From contig CP069437.1 of the NCBI GenBank assembly GCA_016888885.1, positions 1,736,001-1,800,000 of the forward strand: a stretch of 64,000 nucleotides of DNA, in the 5' to 3' direction. Position 1 is the first letter of the stretch, and each line of letters starts with the position of its first letter. Shown here one piece after another: positions 1 through 9,197 of the stretch. Position numbers and translations under genes: made by a program. Source of the DNA: Faucicola sp902506215. Lineage in GTDB: Bacteria > Pseudomonadota > Gammaproteobacteria > Pseudomonadales > Moraxellaceae. Under the pieces are notes generated by a model, which worked only from the letters and a program-made list of their open reading frames with translations, was not told the DNA's origin and ran no database searches.

Positions 1-1340
1 GTATTATTGGGTAAACTGGTTTGCGCGCTATTAAGCAAGGCTAACGCTTGCGCGGTTTGGTTATTTTTTTGCAAAATGTTGGCTTGCATGATGTAGCTTT
101 GCGGTGCAAAACTGTCAAATTGCTCCCGTAATTTGATGCTACTGGCAATCGCTTCCTCAAAACGATTTTGCGAGATTAATAAATCAATCTGTTGCTGTCT
201 GGCTTTGAGCACCAAGTCAGGTTGCATCACTTTGCCATAGTAGCCAATCGCATCATTGAGTAGGTTCTGGCGTTCGGCGCTGACAGCCAAATAATAATTG
301 GCTTGGTCCTTAAAGTTGGGGCTGGCAATCAATGTTTTGAGCAAGCGATCTGCTGCGGCGTATTTTTTTAAATCAATACCCACCAAAGCGGCCAGTAGTT
401 TGATTTCTTCATCTGCCAAAAACTGCTGATTAGCACGGGCATTGAGCTGTTGCCATACTTGCGCGCTTTTGCCTTGTTTGAGCATATAGCGAATTTGATA
501 GACAAATAGCGCTTTATTGTCAGGCACGGTTTTACGCGCCTGCGCAATAAACGCAATCACTTGATTACTAGGCGATAAGGCTTGCAGGATATCTGCTTTT
601 AACGTCAAAAAAGCCGGGCTTTTTGGGTTGGTTTTAAGCGCCCGATTAATCGCCACTAACGCGGCTTTGGGCTGTTGAAACTGTAGCAGCAGACCTGCTT
701 TCATGACCAGTAGTGAAGGGTTGTTTTTGATATCTAATCGATTGAGCGTAGCAAGCAGTTCAGCTTGGTCACGGGTTTCGGTGGGATAAATCCCAAGCAA
801 AATCTGACTTAAATCAGCGTCAGGATCGTACTGCAAAATTTGATTGAGCTTTTCGCCGGCTAATTCATACTCGTGCGCTTTGAGTGCCAAATGGGTCACA
901 TAAAAAATCGCCGGCACATGGTCAGGGTTTTGCTGCTGCCAGGCATTGGCAAAAGCGAGCGACAACTGTGGCGGTTCATTTTGTAAAGATAAACCCAGTG
1001 CGCGTTCAAATACGGGGGCAGCATCCGCCAAAAAAGACTGCTGCTTATAGGTCGCTAACGCCTGATCTATACGACCGCGATCTGCGGCAAACTCTGCCAT
1101 CAAAATCGCATACAGGCTGGGCTGGCTAAGAGACTGATTAAGAGACTGACTAGCGGATACAAAATTTGCCCCGGCACTAAAAACCGCTGGGCTAAACAAT
1201 AAACTTGCCAACGTGAGCGTAGTCGCGACTACCTTTTTGCCTAAAGCGGTAAAAGGTTTAAATACATCAAGCGGCTTTAAGTTAGATTTCAGATTGGGCT
1301 TTAGCTTGACAAAAAGTTGCTGCGGTGTTGATAACTGCAT
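1..1340 (-). CDS. Tetratricopeptide-repeat protein, 3' end beyond window
   Basis: An open minus-strand frame runs from an ATG at 1340 to the left edge with no stop, so the C-terminus is missing. After about 30 residues comes a hydrophobic stretch (VVATTLTLASLLFSPAVFSA) that reads as a signal peptide or membrane anchor, so the protein is probably periplasmic or membrane-attached. The rest is helical, with repeated Ala/Leu-rich units of about 34 residues (for example around AALVAINRALKTNPKSPAFL) typical of TPR scaffolds. TPR proteins mediate protein contacts and the partner is unknown. The gene diverges from hemA. The fold is well supported and the function is not. Confidence 0.75.
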   Translation of the reverse strand, partial: MQLSTPQQLFVKLKPNLKSNLKPLDVFKPFTALGKKVVATTLTLASLLFSPAVFSAGANFVSASQSLNQSLSQPSLYAILMAEFAADRGRIDQALATYKQQSFLADAAPVFERALGLSLQNEPPQLSLAFANAWQQQNPDHVPAIFYVTHLALKAHEYELAGEKLNQILQYDPDADLSQILLGIYPTETRDQAELLATLNRLDIKNNPSLLVMKAGLLLQFQQPKAALVAINRALKTNPKSPAFLTLKADILQALSPSNQVIAFIAQARKTVPDNKALFVYQIRYMLKQGKSAQVWQQLNARANQQFLADEEIKLLAALVGIDLKKYAAADRLLKTLIASPNFKDQANYYLAVSAERQNLLNDAIGYYGKVMQPDLVLKARQQQIDLLISQNRFEEAIASSIKLREQFDSFAPQSYIMQANILQKNNQTAQALALLNSAQTSLPNN

Positions 1341-1764
1341 TGGTAAATAAATCGATAAACAATAAGGCTTGACATATTTCGACGCAAAAAAGCGTGGATT
1401 GAGGGGACAACCACGCACAGCACAACAAGCCGATGAAATAACCGCTGGAAACAACTTTCGCATTTAGCTCGCTTGGACAGTAACGTACCTAAAAACTACC
1501 ATCAGTGACAAGTAAGATGTAACAAAATGTTCATGAGAAACTTAAATTATACGGCTACGACGGGCTCAACTATGTAGAATTATGGTTAAATCGTATGAGT
1601 AAATAGCAACCAAACGAGCAGATGTGGCAGAGTTAAGTAAAAAAATATGATGATAGCTCGAATGACTGTTCAAAATGCTAGGCATGCTAGACATGTTAAT
1701 GCGTTAAATTGTAATGCTTTAAAGCGTGGCTAAAGAATTTTCTTGAATCAAAAAAGCAGGATGT

Positions 1765-1793
1765 TTTTCATTTGTTATTAGCAATGGTATAAT
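1765..1793 (+). promoter_or_regulatory. Candidate sigma-70 promoter for hemA
   Basis: A perfect TATAAT at 1788-1793 lies 17 bp downstream of a weak -35 (TTTTCA, 1765-1770). It points toward hemA about 230 bp away. The assignment rests on consensus match only. Confidence 0.4.
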
Positions 1794-1924
1794 AATCCAC
1801 TTTTCTACTTTACTTTTATTAAGTGTTTATTATTAAGTTGCTTTAGGTTTCTTGATATTGCCACTTTTCCCCCTGTGTTATCAAGCATGACAAACGTCGA
1901 TAGGCTGATATGGGCTGGATGTCG

Positions 1925-1969
1925 CTTAGCTAGCACACTTAGCTAGCAAACTTAGCTAACAAACTTAGG
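1925..1969. repeat. 13-bp tandem repeat upstream of hemA
   Basis: Three adjacent 13-bp units start at 1925, 1938 and 1951, each CTTAGCTA(G/A)CA followed by CA or AA, and a partial fourth starts CTTAGG at 1964. The units also contain the short palindrome TTAGCTAA or GCTAGC. They sit in the presumed hemA leader, 54-98 bases before the start codon. Confidence 0.8.
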
Positions 1970-2022
1970 TTTACAAAAATCAGCTTTGATAAACGCGGTC
2001 ATTTTTAAGGTCAGTACGTTAT

Positions 2023-3375
2023 ATGCAGCTTCTGGTCATTGGGTTAAATCATAAAACAGCGCCAGTTGCCATGCGTGAGCAATTGGCGTTTGCTGCTGAA
2101 GATTTGCCGATTGCCTTAGATTCGCTCAAAGCGATCACCCAAGGCGCGGTGATTTTATCGACCTGTAACCGCACTGAAATCTATGCCCTAGCTCCCGAAG
2201 GACAGACCCTCACTAGCACGATGTCACAAGTGATTGAATGGTTAGCGGCTTTTAAAAACACGCCCATGCAAAAAATCGCGCCACACCTGTATCAATATCA
2301 AAATAACCATGCACTGCTACATTGGGTGCGGGTAGCGTCTGGGCTAGACTCGATGATTTTGGGCGAGCCGCAGATTTTGGGACAAATCAAACAGGCGGTG
2401 CGCCAATCGCGTGCCAAAGAAGCTATCTCGAGTAAGCTTAGCTGGGTGATTCAGCAAGTATTTGCCGCCGCCAAACAAGTGCGTAACGAAACGCGGGTAG
2501 GCTCACAAGCGGTGTCGTTAGGCTTTGCCGCCGCCAAATTGGTGACCCAAATTTTTCAAAAACCTAGCAACAACACTTTGCTGGTGGTCGCGGCAGGTGA
2601 GATGAATCGGCTGGTTGCGACCAATATCGCAGGTTTAGGTGTCGGCAAAGTCATCATCTGTAATCGTAGTCCTGAGCGTGCCGCGCTGCTTGCCTCTGAG
2701 CTTGAAACGATTGTACCGCACATTGAGATTACCCCGCTTGACCAATTAGCCAGCGTGTTGCCGCAAGCGGATATTGTAACCAGCTGTAGCGGTAGCTTAT
2801 ATACCTTGATTGATAAAACCATGGTGAAACAGGCGTTAAAACAGCGCCGTCATCAGCCCATGTTAATGATTGATTTGGCCGTGCCTCGCGATATTGACCC
2901 TACCGTCAGTGAGCTAGATGACGTGTATTTATACTCAATCGATGACTTACAACATGTGATTGCAGGCAACCTTGAACAGCGGCGCCAAGCTGCCGTAGAA
3001 GCAGAATTATTGGTGAGCCAAATCGTGGTGGCGATTGAGCGCAAATACTTGGTGCGCCAAGTGGGTCAGGATATTCAGCAGTACCGTGAGCAAGCCAAAC
3101 GCCATGCGGATATGATTTTAAGCCAATCCTTACAGCAGCTTGCCGATGGTCATGCAGCCGAAGCCGTGTTAACCGAACTGACCCGTAAACTCACCCAAAC
3201 GTTAACCCATGCACCTTCTAAACTATTGCGAGAAACGGCTAGCGAACAGCCCGTAGAAACCGTCAATTTTGTGGCACAACAGCTGACCCATGCCTTTCGC
3301 AAAGACAAATGCCCCTATCTCACCCATAACAACAGCTTGATTGATGACGAGTCAGCGTCTTTTGACAAGCAATAA
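2023..3375 (+). CDS. hemA: Glutamyl-tRNA reductase
   Basis: HemA reduces glutamyl-tRNA(Glu) with NADPH to glutamate-1-semialdehyde, the first committed step of C5-pathway tetrapyrrole (heme) synthesis in the cytoplasm. The N-terminal catalytic domain has GLNHKTAPVAMRE near residue 7 and the active-site Cys48 in STCNRTEIYA. The family signature GLDSMILGEPQILGQIKQA is followed by the NADPH-binding Rossmann domain and a helical dimerisation domain. At 450 residues it is somewhat longer than the usual 415-430, with the excess at the C-terminus. It runs ahead of glnD with a 156-bp gap. The identification is firm. Confidence 0.97.
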   Translation: MQLLVIGLNHKTAPVAMREQLAFAAEDLPIALDSLKAITQGAVILSTCNRTEIYALAPEGQTLTSTMSQVIEWLAAFKNTPMQKIAPHLYQYQNNHALLHWVRVASGLDSMILGEPQILGQIKQAVRQSRAKEAISSKLSWVIQQVFAAAKQVRNETRVGSQAVSLGFAAAKLVTQIFQKPSNNTLLVVAAGEMNRLVATNIAGLGVGKVIICNRSPERAALLASELETIVPHIEITPLDQLASVLPQADIVTSCSGSLYTLIDKTMVKQALKQRRHQPMLMIDLAVPRDIDPTVSELDDVYLYSIDDLQHVIAGNLEQRRQAAVEAELLVSQIVVAIERKYLVRQVGQDIQQYREQAKRHADMILSQSLQQLADGHAAEAVLTELTRKLTQTLTHAPSKLLRETASEQPVETVNFVAQQLTHAFRKDKCPYLTHNNSLIDDESASFDKQ

Positions 3376-3531
3376 TTTTCCTATCCTAAGCTTTTAAGCC
3401 CAAGTTTCTATTAAGCTAAGCGTAAGCCTAAGTTTTCGCTACAAGCGGCGGCTAGCTTTTTTGCATCAAATTTGTAATACTTAAAATTGCTCTGCTAACT
3501 CTAATAACAATGGCGTCGATTAGGATTTGCT

Positions 3532-6210
3532 ATGTTTACTTGCCCACCGATACTACCGTATTTTACCCCACTACCTGCGCTTAGCCTGCAAGGCGAAGCC
3601 AATCTTGGCATACCCGCTTGGTTAGCAGCAGTGGAAGCGGATTTGGATAAGGCGCTGGCATCTGGCACACCGATTCGCCAAGTCGTCATGGGGCGCTGCT
3701 GTGCAATTGATAGCATGATGGAAGCCTTGTTTGAGTTGTATGAGCTCGATCAAACCGATTTGACGCTGTTTGCCACAGGGGGGTATGGGCGTGGGGAATT
3801 GCACCCATTTTCGGATGTGGATTTATTGCTGTTAAGTCCAAACCCGATTGATGAGGCCTTGAACCAAAAAATTTCGCCATTCGTCGCGAGGCTCTGGGAT
3901 ATTGGGATTGATCCTGCTTTGGTGGTGCGCTCTGTTGAAGAATGTGATAAGGCTTGTCACGATGATATCACGGTCGCAACAAGTTTGTTAGAAGCACGAA
4001 TTTTGGCGGGCAACATTGCCCAAGCTGGGTTGCCGATGCAGCTACTCAATAAAAACTGGTCACAAACCAAGTTTTATGAGGCCAAAATGGCAGAAGCCAA
4101 AGAGCGCTATCTTAAACATAATTCGACGGAATATAACCTAGAGCCCGACCTGAAAAACGCACCTGGGGGCTTGCGAGATATTCATACCGTCGGCTGGATT
4201 AGTAAGCGCTATTTTCGCGTGACAAACTTGTTTGGACTGGTGCAGCAAGAGTTTATTACCGAAAAAGAATTTGATGAGCTGCAAGAAGCGGAAGATTTTT
4301 TGTGGTTGATTCGCCATCATCTGCACAAAATTGCCAAACGCAATGAAAACCGTGTTTTATTTGACTATCAGCGCCTGATTGCTGAGCGCATCGGTTACCG
4401 TGACAATTCGCATCCCAATGCCGCAGTCGAGCAGTTTATGCGCGATTATTACCGTTATGCTATGTCAAACTCAACATTGTCTGAAATGCTCACCCAGCAC
4501 TACTATGAAACGTTGATTGAGGCGCGCTTACCCGATGAACAGCGCCCGGTGCGAAAGGTGATTAATGAGCGCTTCAAACTGGTCGGTGATCGCATTGCGG
4601 TGACGCATACGCGGGTGTTTGCCCAGCATCCGACCGCGATTTTAGAAATGTTTTTATTGATGGGTCAGCAAAATATTCGCCATATTCGTACCCACACACT
4701 ACGGATTTTGAAAATCGCCGCGCGCGGCATTGATGAACATTTTCGCAATGATCCCGTCAATAAAGCCCTGTTTATGGACAATCTCAAAGAGCAAAATCTG
4801 CTATTTTGGCGACTGCGAGTCATGAAGCGTTATGGCGTGCTAGGTAGTTATCTGCCTGCTTTTGGGCAAATTATTGGGCTCATGCAATATGACTTATTCC
4901 ACCGTTATACGGTAGATGCCCATATTTTGATGCTCATACGTATGTTGCACCGCTTTACCGATGACAATTATGTTGATACTTATCCGCTTGTCAGTGGTAT
5001 CTACCGCCGTATTGACCGTAAAGAGATGCTGGTGTTGGCAGCGATTTTCCATGATATTGCCAAAGGTCGGGGCGGTGACCACAGTGAACTTGGTGAGCAA
5101 GATGCCATCAAGTTTTGCTTGTCACATGGTTTAAGCCAAGCCGATGCCGAGCTTGTCGGCTGGTTGGTGTCTCAGCATTTATTGATGTCGATGACCGCGC
5201 AGAAAAAAGACATCTCTGACCCCGAAGTTGTCGCAGAATTTGCCGATAAAGTCGGGAATGTGACTTATTTGAATTATTTGTATGTGCTCACCGTTGCCGA
5301 TATGAATGCGACCAACCCACAGCTTTGGAACAGTTGGCGCGCAACCTTGATGCGTCAACTATATACCCAAACCCGCCGTATCCTGCGAGCTGATATCGAT
5401 GCGCCGATGAACCGCCAAGACATGATTGCCAGTAACAAGCAAAGTGCCCGTGATTTGCTAGCGGGTGATAATGGCTTGGCTGACATTGAAAGCCTGTGGG
5501 ATGGGCTAGGGGAGGAGTATTTTTTGCGTGAAGTCCCAAGCGATATTGTTTGGCATTCCAAAGCCATCATGGCGCATGATGAGATACAAAAACAACGCAC
5601 AGAGAGCGAGCAACCTGAGCCACTGATTATTTTGCGTGAACATCGCGAGTTGGCACTCGATGCCGTGCAAGTGTTTATCTACACCCATGACCAATCCAAT
5701 TTATTTGCGGTGACCATGACCGTGTTTGACCAAATGGATTTGGATGTGCTCGATGCGCGCGTCATCACCGCCTCGCGAGATTTTGCCCTAGATTCTTACG
5801 TACTGCTTGACAGACATGGCACGCTGCTCACCGATACCGAGCGCCAAACTGAGCTCGTTGAGCGTCTAAAACAAGCCTTTATTAGTCCGACGCTGCCTGA
5901 GGTGGCGCAGCGACGTATGCCTAGACAGCTTAAGCATTTTCATGTGCCCACCAAAGTGTCTTTTAGTTTTAACCCGCAATCTAATCAGCATATGATGATT
6001 TTAGAAACCCTTGATCAGCCAGCCTTGCTTGCGCGTGTGGGGCAGGTGTTTTTGGCGCATGATATTGAAGTGCATTTTGCCCGCATTACCACATTGGGTG
6101 AGCGCGCCGAAGATATGTTCTTTATCACTGACCATGAAGACAAGCCGCTATCGGATGAGCGACTAGAAAAACTCAAACAGGCATTGGTAGAAACGCTGAA
6201 TGTCAGTTAA
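3532..6210 (+). CDS. glnD: Bifunctional [protein-PII] uridylyltransferase / uridylyl-removing enzyme
   Basis: GlnD senses glutamine and adds UMP to, or removes it from, PII signalling proteins, controlling glutamine synthetase and nitrogen genes. The nucleotidyltransferase domain carries GGYGRGELHPFSDVDLLLL with GG at 83-84 and the metal-binding Asp95 and Asp97. The HD domain that removes UMP has His507-Asp508 in HDIAKGRGGDHSELG. Two ACT domains close the protein (about 705-780 and 815-890), where glutamine is sensed. The 892-residue length is normal for the family. An AGGA ribosome site precedes the ATG. All key residues are present, so it should be active. Confidence 0.97.
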   Translation: MFTCPPILPYFTPLPALSLQGEANLGIPAWLAAVEADLDKALASGTPIRQVVMGRCCAIDSMMEALFELYELDQTDLTLFATGGYGRGELHPFSDVDLLLLSPNPIDEALNQKISPFVARLWDIGIDPALVVRSVEECDKACHDDITVATSLLEARILAGNIAQAGLPMQLLNKNWSQTKFYEAKMAEAKERYLKHNSTEYNLEPDLKNAPGGLRDIHTVGWISKRYFRVTNLFGLVQQEFITEKEFDELQEAEDFLWLIRHHLHKIAKRNENRVLFDYQRLIAERIGYRDNSHPNAAVEQFMRDYYRYAMSNSTLSEMLTQHYYETLIEARLPDEQRPVRKVINERFKLVGDRIAVTHTRVFAQHPTAILEMFLLMGQQNIRHIRTHTLRILKIAARGIDEHFRNDPVNKALFMDNLKEQNLLFWRLRVMKRYGVLGSYLPAFGQIIGLMQYDLFHRYTVDAHILMLIRMLHRFTDDNYVDTYPLVSGIYRRIDRKEMLVLAAIFHDIAKGRGGDHSELGEQDAIKFCLSHGLSQADAELVGWLVSQHLLMSMTAQKKDISDPEVVAEFADKVGNVTYLNYLYVLTVADMNATNPQLWNSWRATLMRQLYTQTRRILRADIDAPMNRQDMIASNKQSARDLLAGDNGLADIESLWDGLGEEYFLREVPSDIVWHSKAIMAHDEIQKQRTESEQPEPLIILREHRELALDAVQVFIYTHDQSNLFAVTMTVFDQMDLDVLDARVITASRDFALDSYVLLDRHGTLLTDTERQTELVERLKQAFISPTLPEVAQRRMPRQLKHFHVPTKVSFSFNPQSNQHMMILETLDQPALLARVGQVFLAHDIEVHFARITTLGERAEDMFFITDHEDKPLSDERLEKLKQALVETLNVS

Positions 6211-6295
6211 CTTGTCAGTGAAAAAAGTCGGCGGCAAGCAAGCCCAATCGTAAGTCTAAGCGCAAGCGCAATTACAAGTAAGCTTTGGGGTTTGA

Positions 6296-7528
6296 TTACT
6301 TTTGGGTGCGCGCCAAATACACCATTAAACAAACCATGGCAATGAGCGCGATACCTGCCCCTACATAACCCACCATAGCCAGTCCTAGGCTTGCAATCAC
6401 CAATCCACCGACGAACGCGCCGCCGCCGATACCGATGTTATAAATTCCTGAAAAAATTGACATCGCTACATCAGTGGCATTGGGCGCAAGCTGCAATACG
6501 CGTAGCTGAAAAGCAAGACTAATCGCCGTAATTGCCAAGCCCCATAGCATCGCTAGGACAAGCCACAAGATTGGCACATGAGGCAGCCAGACCGATGCCA
6601 ACAACGAAAACAGCAGCGTTGCCATCGCGCTAATCAAAAAAGCCCGTGGGAAACGGTCATAAAAGTGCCCAAATAGCCAGCTCGCTAGCAACCCTGCCAC
6701 CCCAAAACTCAGCAAAATCACTGTAGCAAATTGCTGACTAAACTGACTAATTGTCAGCATATAAGGCTCAATATAACTGTATGCCGTAAAGTGTGCCGTC
6801 ACACATAGCACAGTGAGTGTATAGACAGTGAGCAAGGGGATATTATTAAAAATACTGGGTAAACTTGCCGCTGAGCCGACATCTTTGCTCGGCAGTTTTG
6901 GCAAAATCCACCACACCATAATCATTGCCAAGAGCGCAGCCGCACCAATCGTGCCAAACGTCATCCGCCACCCAAGCCACTGCCCAATCATCCGACCTAA
7001 CGGTAGCCCAAGCACCGTTGCCAGCGCGCTACCCATCGACAGTAGCCCCAAGGCTTTGGTTTGACGATCTTTGGGCGCCACACGCACCACAAGGCTTGCG
7101 GTAATTGACCAAAACACCGCATGCGCTAGCGCAATCAATGCCCGTCCAACCAACAGCATGGCAAAACTTTGCGCCATCACAGACACCGCATGCCCCCCGA
7201 TAAAGATAACAAATAATCCTATCAATAGCTTACGCCGTTCGATACGGGCAGTGACAAGCATGGCAGGGAGCGACAAAATAGCCACAATCCAAGCATAGAT
7301 AGTGATCATATACCCCACCGTTTCTACCGGCATGGCAAAGCTATGACCAATGTCGGACAGCAGCGCAATCGGCACAAATTCGGTGGTATTAAAAATAAAT
7401 GCCGAAATAGCCATGACAAGCACGCGCCATTGGCGAATTTGGTTGGGATAATTGGGGTTGGACTGGGTGTGTTGACGTAACTGGTGAAAATAACTCATTG
7501 CGGGCAGGATGGCTAAGGCTGATGGCAT
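6296..7528 (-). CDS. MFS exporter, sugar-efflux (SotB/YdhP) type
   Basis: The protein is a polytopic inner-membrane carrier with about 12 predicted membrane helices over 410 residues. The first helix region contains FIFNTTEFVPIALLSDIGHSF, close to the NTTEFVPIGLL signature of the arabinose/sugar efflux group of the major facilitator superfamily. The loop between helices 2 and 3 is RIERRKLLIG, a form of the MFS GxxxDRxGRR motif. The substrate cannot be told from sequence; sugars, nucleosides or drugs are possible. The first ATG has only a close AAGG before it, so the Met 11 codons later (MSYFHQLRQ) may be the true start. It stands alone between glnD and darP. Confidence 0.85.
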   Translation of the reverse strand: MPSALAILPAMSYFHQLRQHTQSNPNYPNQIRQWRVLVMAISAFIFNTTEFVPIALLSDIGHSFAMPVETVGYMITIYAWIVAILSLPAMLVTARIERRKLLIGLFVIFIGGHAVSVMAQSFAMLLVGRALIALAHAVFWSITASLVVRVAPKDRQTKALGLLSMGSALATVLGLPLGRMIGQWLGWRMTFGTIGAAALLAMIMVWWILPKLPSKDVGSAASLPSIFNNIPLLTVYTLTVLCVTAHFTAYSYIEPYMLTISQFSQQFATVILLSFGVAGLLASWLFGHFYDRFPRAFLISAMATLLFSLLASVWLPHVPILWLVLAMLWGLAITAISLAFQLRVLQLAPNATDVAMSIFSGIYNIGIGGGAFVGGLVIASLGLAMVGYVGAGIALIAMVCLMVYLARTQK

Positions 7529-7758
7529 ACCTTAGCGGCTCACTCTATAAAATAAAAGCAATTTTACGTTATTTTATGATGAAAATAGTTTTGCCAGTAA
7601 AAAATCGACTCATAGGATAGCGCACCAACCCAATGCATAGCGGATAAATCACTCATACAGTCATCCGCACACCCATCGACCCCAATTTACCAAAAAAGCA
7701 ACACCCACTAGCCCCGCAACTTAGGGATAAGTGGTTAGAAAACTGGCAATCAGTCCGA

Positions 7759-8268
7759 CTATTTACCTTTGGACAAAATCGCCACTTGGCGGATATAAGT
7801 GTGTAAATCAGCCACACTCTCATTCATCAATTCATCATCTTGGGTGTATTCGGCGTAGGCAATCCAAATCAGCAGCTGCTTGATGGTATTGAATTCACTG
7901 TCAAAAAAGGTTTTGGTAAATTGTTTTAAGGTATTGTCATCTTGCAAATTTAGGCGCGTTTGCCAACTTTCAATTTTGGCTTGTTGCTCAGGACTAAAGG
8001 TATGGCGAAATAAAAATTCGACAATCGCATGCGGTTCTTCTTCAGCCAGCAATTTACCCAAACGCTTAATGTGACGTTTACGTGCTTCATGGCTGGTGAT
8101 ATCGGCAAGCTGCAGCAAGTCATCCAAAAAAAACTCACTGGCAGGCAGTGCCTTCATTTGTTTTTTTGACAAATTGGCAAGTGGCTCAGCCAGTCGCTGT
8201 AGGCGCTCATGGGCTTTTTTTAGTTCGGTACGGCTAACCGCCATATCCATTTCAGCAAAATTAATCAT
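7759..8268 (-). CDS. darP: DarP/YjgA family ribosome-associated protein (DUF615)
   Basis: This 169-residue soluble, charged helical protein matches the YjgA/DUF615 family, now called DarP, which assists late maturation of the 50S ribosomal subunit in E. coli. Family hallmarks seen are the N-terminal SRTELKKAHERLQ, the stretch LPASEFFLDDLLQLADITSHEA and ARKRHIKRLGKLL. A nearby internal Met (MAVSRTEL, codon 9) is an alternative start. It follows rapZ by 51 bp on the same strand and could be the last gene of the pcnB-panB-rapZ series. Confidence 0.88.
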   Translation of the reverse strand: MINFAEMDMAVSRTELKKAHERLQRLAEPLANLSKKQMKALPASEFFLDDLLQLADITSHEARKRHIKRLGKLLAEEEPHAIVEFLFRHTFSPEQQAKIESWQTRLNLQDDNTLKQFTKTFFDSEFNTIKQLLIWIAYAEYTQDDELMNESVADLHTYIRQVAILSKGK

Positions 8269-8319
8269 TTATCAATCTCAAAGTTATCAATCATAAGTAC
8301 AAAGTTGATTCAGAACGTG

Positions 8320-9195
8320 TTACCAGCGATTTTTTTCACGGTGCTTGATACGTACCACCATCTCTTTGGGTAGCGATTGGGTCAGTGACTCGCCCAATTT
8401 TTCTGCGATATAAACAGAGCGGTGTTTGCCCCCAGTACAGCCGATAGCGATGGTCACGGTATGGCGATTGTTGTGCAAAAAAGGCGGCAACCATTTTTTA
8501 AAAAAAGCGATAATATCATTCGCCATGTCATCTACTTCGCTATATTCAGCAAAAAATGCTTTGACATCATCATCTAGCCCTGTCTGGTTGCGCAGTTCAA
8601 TCTTCCAATGGGGGTTTGGTAGGGTACGCACATCAAAGATAAAATCGGCATCAATCGGTGCCCCATATTTAAACCCAAAGGATAAAATATTAACGGTTAC
8701 CGCATTATCCACGCCCAAATGATCGCGGATGACTTCTTTGAGTTGGTGGATATTAAGTAGGCTTGTGTCAATTTTGATATCAGCGCGGATAGCAATCGGC
8801 TCTAAAATATCGATTTCTTTTTTGATGGCATTAGGTAGATTACCCGATACCGCCATTAACGGATGCAGACGGCGCGTGGCGTCAAACCGTGCCACGAGTA
8901 CGCTTTCTTGGGCAGTCACATACAGTATTTTAATCGCCGGTTTGCTATAAGTCTCTATGAGCTTATGATAGACCTCAGCAAACCGCGATAAGTCCGCTTG
9001 TGGCGAGCGTACATCCACACCAATGGCGATTTTATAAATTTGGCTGTCATGTACAAGTTTATCAATGGCACTAGGGACTAGTGAGAGTGGCAAATTATCA
9101 ATTGGATAATAGCCAAAGTCTTCCATGATATTGAGAACCGATGTCTTACCCGAGCCTGAACGTCCTGAAACAATGATAACTTGTAGCGTTGACAT
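8320..9195 (-). CDS. rapZ: RNase adapter protein RapZ (P-loop nucleotide-binding)
   Basis: RapZ binds small RNAs (GlmZ in E. coli) and presents them to RNase E, tuning amino-sugar synthesis. The N-terminal P-loop GRSGSGKT is at residues 11-18 and the family block IDNLPLSLVP follows. The C-terminal RNA-binding domain has the diagnostic GCTGGKHRSVYIAEKL near residue 262. The 291-residue length is normal. Its AAGGA ribosome site lies inside the last codons of panC and the start is 2 bp after the panC stop, so translation is probably coupled. In enterobacteria rapZ sits with rpoN, so this pantothenate context differs. Confidence 0.95.
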   Translation of the reverse strand: MSTLQVIIVSGRSGSGKTSVLNIMEDFGYYPIDNLPLSLVPSAIDKLVHDSQIYKIAIGVDVRSPQADLSRFAEVYHKLIETYSKPAIKILYVTAQESVLVARFDATRRLHPLMAVSGNLPNAIKKEIDILEPIAIRADIKIDTSLLNIHQLKEVIRDHLGVDNAVTVNILSFGFKYGAPIDADFIFDVRTLPNPHWKIELRNQTGLDDDVKAFFAEYSEVDDMANDIIAFFKKWLPPFLHNNRHTVTIAIGCTGGKHRSVYIAEKLGESLTQSLPKEMVVRIKHREKNRW

Positions 9196-9197
9196 AG

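Larger units (their letters stand above)
1341..2022. other. Divergent intergenic region between TPR gene and hemA
   Basis: These 680 bases are AT-rich and show no convincing gene. They hold a candidate hemA promoter near 1765-1793 and a 13-bp tandem repeat just before hemA, both listed separately. The untranslated leader of hemA would be about 220 nt if that promoter is right. Confidence 0.6.

Noticed and set aside
884..1129. Plus-strand frame opposite the TPR gene
   Set aside because: It is antisense to a well-supported coding frame and shows no protein features of its own.
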